Source of the DNA: Rhodospirillales bacterium
GTDB lineage: Bacteria > Pseudomonadota > Alphaproteobacteria > Rhodospirillales > Casp-alpha2
Assembly (NCBI GenBank): GCA_021775095.1
Contig: JAJFII010000103.1
Location: forward strand, 62,001 to 126,000
DNA length: 64,000 bases
Reading direction: 5' to 3'
Shown here: one piece after another, positions 61,651 to 64,000 of the stretch
Layout of the letters: the number at the start of each line of letters is the position of its first letter
How positions within the stretch are numbered: the first letter of the stretch is position 1
Notes under the pieces: generated by a model
Databases searched by the model: none
Told to the model about the DNA's origin: nothing
What the model saw: only the letters and a program-made list of their open reading frames with translations
Made by a program: the position numbers and the translations under genes

Positions 61651-62556
61651 TCAAAACCCCTGGGCATCCAATTCTTGTTTGATACAGCTAAGAAGTTGTT
61701 CAATGACTTCGCTGCGTTCGTCGTCCTTGTTGAACAGGGCACCATAGGTCAACAACACTTCTGGTTGCCATTTTAGCACCCGGAACCTTGTATCTTGGAA
61801 CGCCGTCGGGGTAAACGGGTCACAGATGGCGATACCAAATCCTTCGGCCGCATAGCGACAACAGGTCATTGTCGAGGACGCTTCAATATCAATATCGAAA
61901 GATATCCCCGCAGATAAAAATGCCAGATCAATCTGAGTTCTAAGCGGTTGACGGCTTGGCAATATAAGGTGTTCTTCAGCAAGATCAGCAGGTGAAAGGG
62001 CATCTTTGCTGGCCAGCCGATGATCCTCGCGAACAATCGCAACGGCGGGCGCGGTAACAAAGGCATGGGCCGAGATGAGCGGGTTTTTTACGGGCAGCAA
62101 CGCCAAACCAAAATCGGCCTGACGGCTGACGACCCATTCCTCGATATCCAAACGATGGCGCGCGTCCAGCGAAAACCTCACGTTCGGGTTGTCGGATTTA
62201 AAACGGGTCAGGGCACCTGCCAGAAACTGGCTGTTGATGAGCGGTTCCGTTCCGGCAATGCGCAATCTCGCGCTCGAATGATCGGTGATCTCGCGGGCAA
62301 TATCGGCGATATTATCAATACCGGATAAAGTGCCCTCAATCGATTTGTAGAACTTAACGCCGGCGTGGGTCGGTTTCATCGGCCCGCCTCGCCGTCGAAT
62401 AAACAGTTGCATGCCGATCGCTTCTTCAAGGGCTGCCAGGTGTTTGCTCACTGCGGGCTGTGTGGTGTTCAGGCGATCTGCGGCACCCGAGACACTGCCA
62501 GTGGTCATGATCGCCTGATAGGCCCGGAGTTGTCTTAATTTTATCCGGTTTGACAA
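61651..62556 (-). CDS. LysR-family transcription regulator
   Basis: A protein of 301 residues. MSNRIKLRQLRAYQAIMTTGSVSGAADRLNTTQPAVSKHLAALEEAIGMQLF is the LysR HTH (shown only in part in text here for its start and AVSKH core). C-terminal effector domain with ARLRIAGTEPLINSQF. Divergent from the TRAP genes across a 162-bp AT-rich gap, so it likely controls them, and possibly the hydroxyacid genes to its left. Confidence 0.9.
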   Translation of the reverse strand: MSNRIKLRQLRAYQAIMTTGSVSGAADRLNTTQPAVSKHLAALEEAIGMQLFIRRRGGPMKPTHAGVKFYKSIEGTLSGIDNIADIAREITDHSSARLRIAGTEPLINSQFLAGALTRFKSDNPNVRFSLDARHRLDIEEWVVSRQADFGLALLPVKNPLISAHAFVTAPAVAIVREDHRLASKDALSPADLAEEHLILPSRQPLRTQIDLAFLSAGISFDIDIEASSTMTCCRYAAEGFGIAICDPFTPTAFQDTRFRVLKWQPEVLLTYGALFNKDDERSEVIEQLLSCIKQELDAQGF

Positions 62557-62718
62557 CTATTGCTCCTTTAAAATGCGCCTGTTCGAACACCTAATAGGTA
62601 TTCCATTTTGTTATTATTAAGTCACTAAACATTATTTTCGTTATATTAACTTCCCCCGTATCCTTAGATCAACAAAATAGAAAAAATGTGATCGTATAAT
62701 TGGGGGGGGAAGAGACCA

Positions 62719-63285
62719 ATGACCGTGCTTGCTGACATTGTCAGATTTCTTTCCGTTGCCAATCGGATCGTCCTGGAATTGTGTCGGTATGCAGCGATCT
62801 CCCTGACAATCGGCATCGCCGTCATTGTCGCAGCTGGCGTTTTTTGGCGCTATGTGTTGAATGATTCGCTGACCTGGTCGGAAGAACTGGCCAAATTTTT
62901 TATGGTTTGGCTGGTTTTTTTCGGAGCACCTATAGCCCTGCGGGTAGGGGATCACGTTGCGATCCATATTTTCCCCGATGCCCTGCCGGAGCGTTTGCGT
63001 TCCATCCTTATGGTTTTTATATCGCTGCTGGTGGTCTGGTTTTGTTACGTACTGACGATTGAAAGTTCCCTATTTGCCTGGAACGCACGTACCCAGGTTT
63101 TGATTGCCATCGGCGATTTCTCGATGCTCTGGATATTTGCCTCAATTCCCTTTGGCGCGGCTGTCATGTTTTCGGTCTCCATACAACAGACGCTCGAGCA
63201 TTTACAAAACGCAATTCGCCCCGGAACTGCGAAAATAGATGGGTTTCAGGAACAGTACGGCGCAATCCTTCGAGATATAGGGTAA
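62719..63285 (+). CDS. dctQ: TRAP transporter small permease (DctQ)
   Basis: A protein of 188 residues with four hydrophobic helices. The second and third have GVFWRYVLNDSLTWSEELAKFFMVWLVFFG, the DctQ signature. Small subunit of a TRAP importer for organic acids; works with DctM. RBS-like GGGGGGAAGAG upstream. Six bp separate it from dctM. Confidence 0.92.
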   Translation: MTVLADIVRFLSVANRIVLELCRYAAISLTIGIAVIVAAGVFWRYVLNDSLTWSEELAKFFMVWLVFFGAPIALRVGDHVAIHIFPDALPERLRSILMVFISLLVVWFCYVLTIESSLFAWNARTQVLIAIGDFSMLWIFASIPFGAAVMFSVSIQQTLEHLQNAIRPGTAKIDGFQEQYGAILRDIG

Positions 63286-63290
63286 AATAG

Positions 63291-64000
63291 ATGATTCCAG
63301 CTGGGTTTATTTGGGCCTTATTTCTAATGATCGCTATCGGTGTTCCGATTGTATTTGCGTTGGGAATTGCGCCGATGGGAGCGTTTATTCTTGTCGGCAA
63401 AGAAGCTTTTTTAAAAATCATTGCGCAACGGCTTTATACCGGGATTAACCAGTTCCCCTTGTTGGCCATTCCGCTGTTTATTCTCGCCGGTGAAATTATG
63501 AATACCGGCGGCATTACACTGAGATTGGTCGGTTTCGCCAATGCACTGGTCGGACATTTAAGAGGCGGCTTAGCACACGTAAATATCGTCTCATCGATCT
63601 TTTTTGCCGGTCTTAGTGGGTCGGCAGTTGCCGATACGTCTGCACTGGGCTCGATGCTCATTCCGGCCATGGAAAAACAAGGTTACACGCGCAGATTTGC
63701 GGCTGCCGTAACCGCAGCGTCGTCGGTTATTGGCCCGATTATCCCACCCAGCATTATCATGGTTATCTATGCCTATATCATGCAGGTGTCGGTTGCTGCC
63801 TTGTTTTTGGCTGGCGTCGTCCCGGGCGTTCTGACCGGAATGGGGCTGATGGTCGTAACGTCGATCATCGCTAAAAAGCGGAATTACCCAAAAGCAGATA
63901 AACGGGCATCCCTTCGCGAAGTTGGAAAAGCAGGCTTCGATGCCGCACTTCCCCTGATGACACCGATAATCATCATGGGTGGTATCCTTTCAGGGGTTTT
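63291..64000 (+). CDS. dctM: TRAP transporter large permease (DctM), 5' part, truncated by window edge
   Basis: Starts at 63291 (MIPAGFIWALFLMIAIGVP) and stays open for 236 codons to the end of the window. Motifs: QFPLLAIPLFILAGEIMNTGG, a conserved DctM loop, SGSAVADTSALGSMLIPAM, and GPIIPPSIIMVIYAY. No solute-binding protein gene is between dctQ and dctM; it must be downstream or elsewhere. A different TRAP large subunit ends at the left edge of the window (1-1104). Confidence 0.93.
   Translation, partial: MIPAGFIWALFLMIAIGVPIVFALGIAPMGAFILVGKEAFLKIIAQRLYTGINQFPLLAIPLFILAGEIMNTGGITLRLVGFANALVGHLRGGLAHVNIVSSIFFAGLSGSAVADTSALGSMLIPAMEKQGYTRRFAAAVTAASSVIGPIIPPSIIMVIYAYIMQVSVAALFLAGVVPGVLTGMGLMVVTSIIAKKRNYPKADKRASLREVGKAGFDAALPLMTPIIIMGGILSGV

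Noticed and set aside
1-64000. CRISPR arrays, tRNA, rRNA, prophage or integrase genes
   Set aside because: Searched by eye for regularly spaced repeats, tRNA-like folds and integrase motifs; none convincing. A covariance-model search would be needed to exclude small RNA genes.

Overview
The window looks like chromosomal sequence of a catabolically versatile Gram-negative bacterium, most plausibly an alphaproteobacterium of the Rhodospirillales type from a marine or similarly oligotrophic habitat. This is inference. It rests on the density of uptake systems (two TRAP loci, LivFGHMK, an SsuABC-type importer, a Dpp-type importer), hydantoinase/oxoprolinase genes, MmgE/PrpD, AtuA/DUF4387, several GntR and LysR regulators and an RND pump. 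No rRNA, tRNA, CRISPR array, phage or housekeeping gene was seen, so the window is essentially accessory metabolism.

Region 1 (1-23887) follows the 3' end of a TRAP permease gene. A leftward operon (9296 to 1205) encodes an ICL/PEP-mutase-family lyase, HyuB, HyuA, an isochorismatase-fold hydrolase whose nucleophile cysteine is replaced by Gly, and two flavoproteins. A HutC/UTRA GntR regulator (10177-9389) follows. Then come an NTF2-like protein, an Asp/Glu-racemase-fold protein lacking both usual cysteines, an SDR, a LivFGHMK importer with a phytanoyl-CoA-type dioxygenase, and a rightward operon of two PuuE-like deacetylases, MmgE/PrpD, DUF4387, AtuA-type DUF1446 and a canonical Cys isochorismatase. 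Three near-identical 20-bp operators sit 26-36 bp upstream of the lyase, gntR and dioxygenase starts. They imply one regulon for import and ring opening of a small cyclic amide or urea-like compound. The substrate is unknown.

Region 2 (24235-31845) holds an unusual ABC exporter whose 3' end runs into a 265-bp MITE-like element, a second and unrelated hairpin-rich element with TAA flanks, and an RND pump with its adaptor. Region 3 (32237-41169) has three Cys-type sulfatases without signal peptides, a GntR/FCD regulator, an SsuABC-like importer and a cytochrome b561-like protein, which together suggest import and then cytosolic cleavage of a sulfate ester. Region 4 (41326-49962) starts with a decayed hyuB fragment, followed by LysR, threonine aldolase and a Dpp-type importer with a strong terminator after the binding-protein gene.

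Region 5 (50204-64000) contains a serine hydrolase, a fused HyuA-HyuB (5-oxoprolinase-like) protein and a DUF2141 / type III polyketide synthase / isoprenylcysteine-methyltransferase-like trio. It also contains an AbrB-Doc toxin-antitoxin pair with a palindromic operator, a LarA-like DUF2088 protein with a 3-hydroxyisobutyrate-dehydrogenase-like reductase, the second MITE copy in opposite orientation, and a LysR gene divergent from a TRAP small/large permease pair that runs off the end. Coordinates and motifs were read by eye. Percent identities are manual counts, and all functional calls are by family resemblance.
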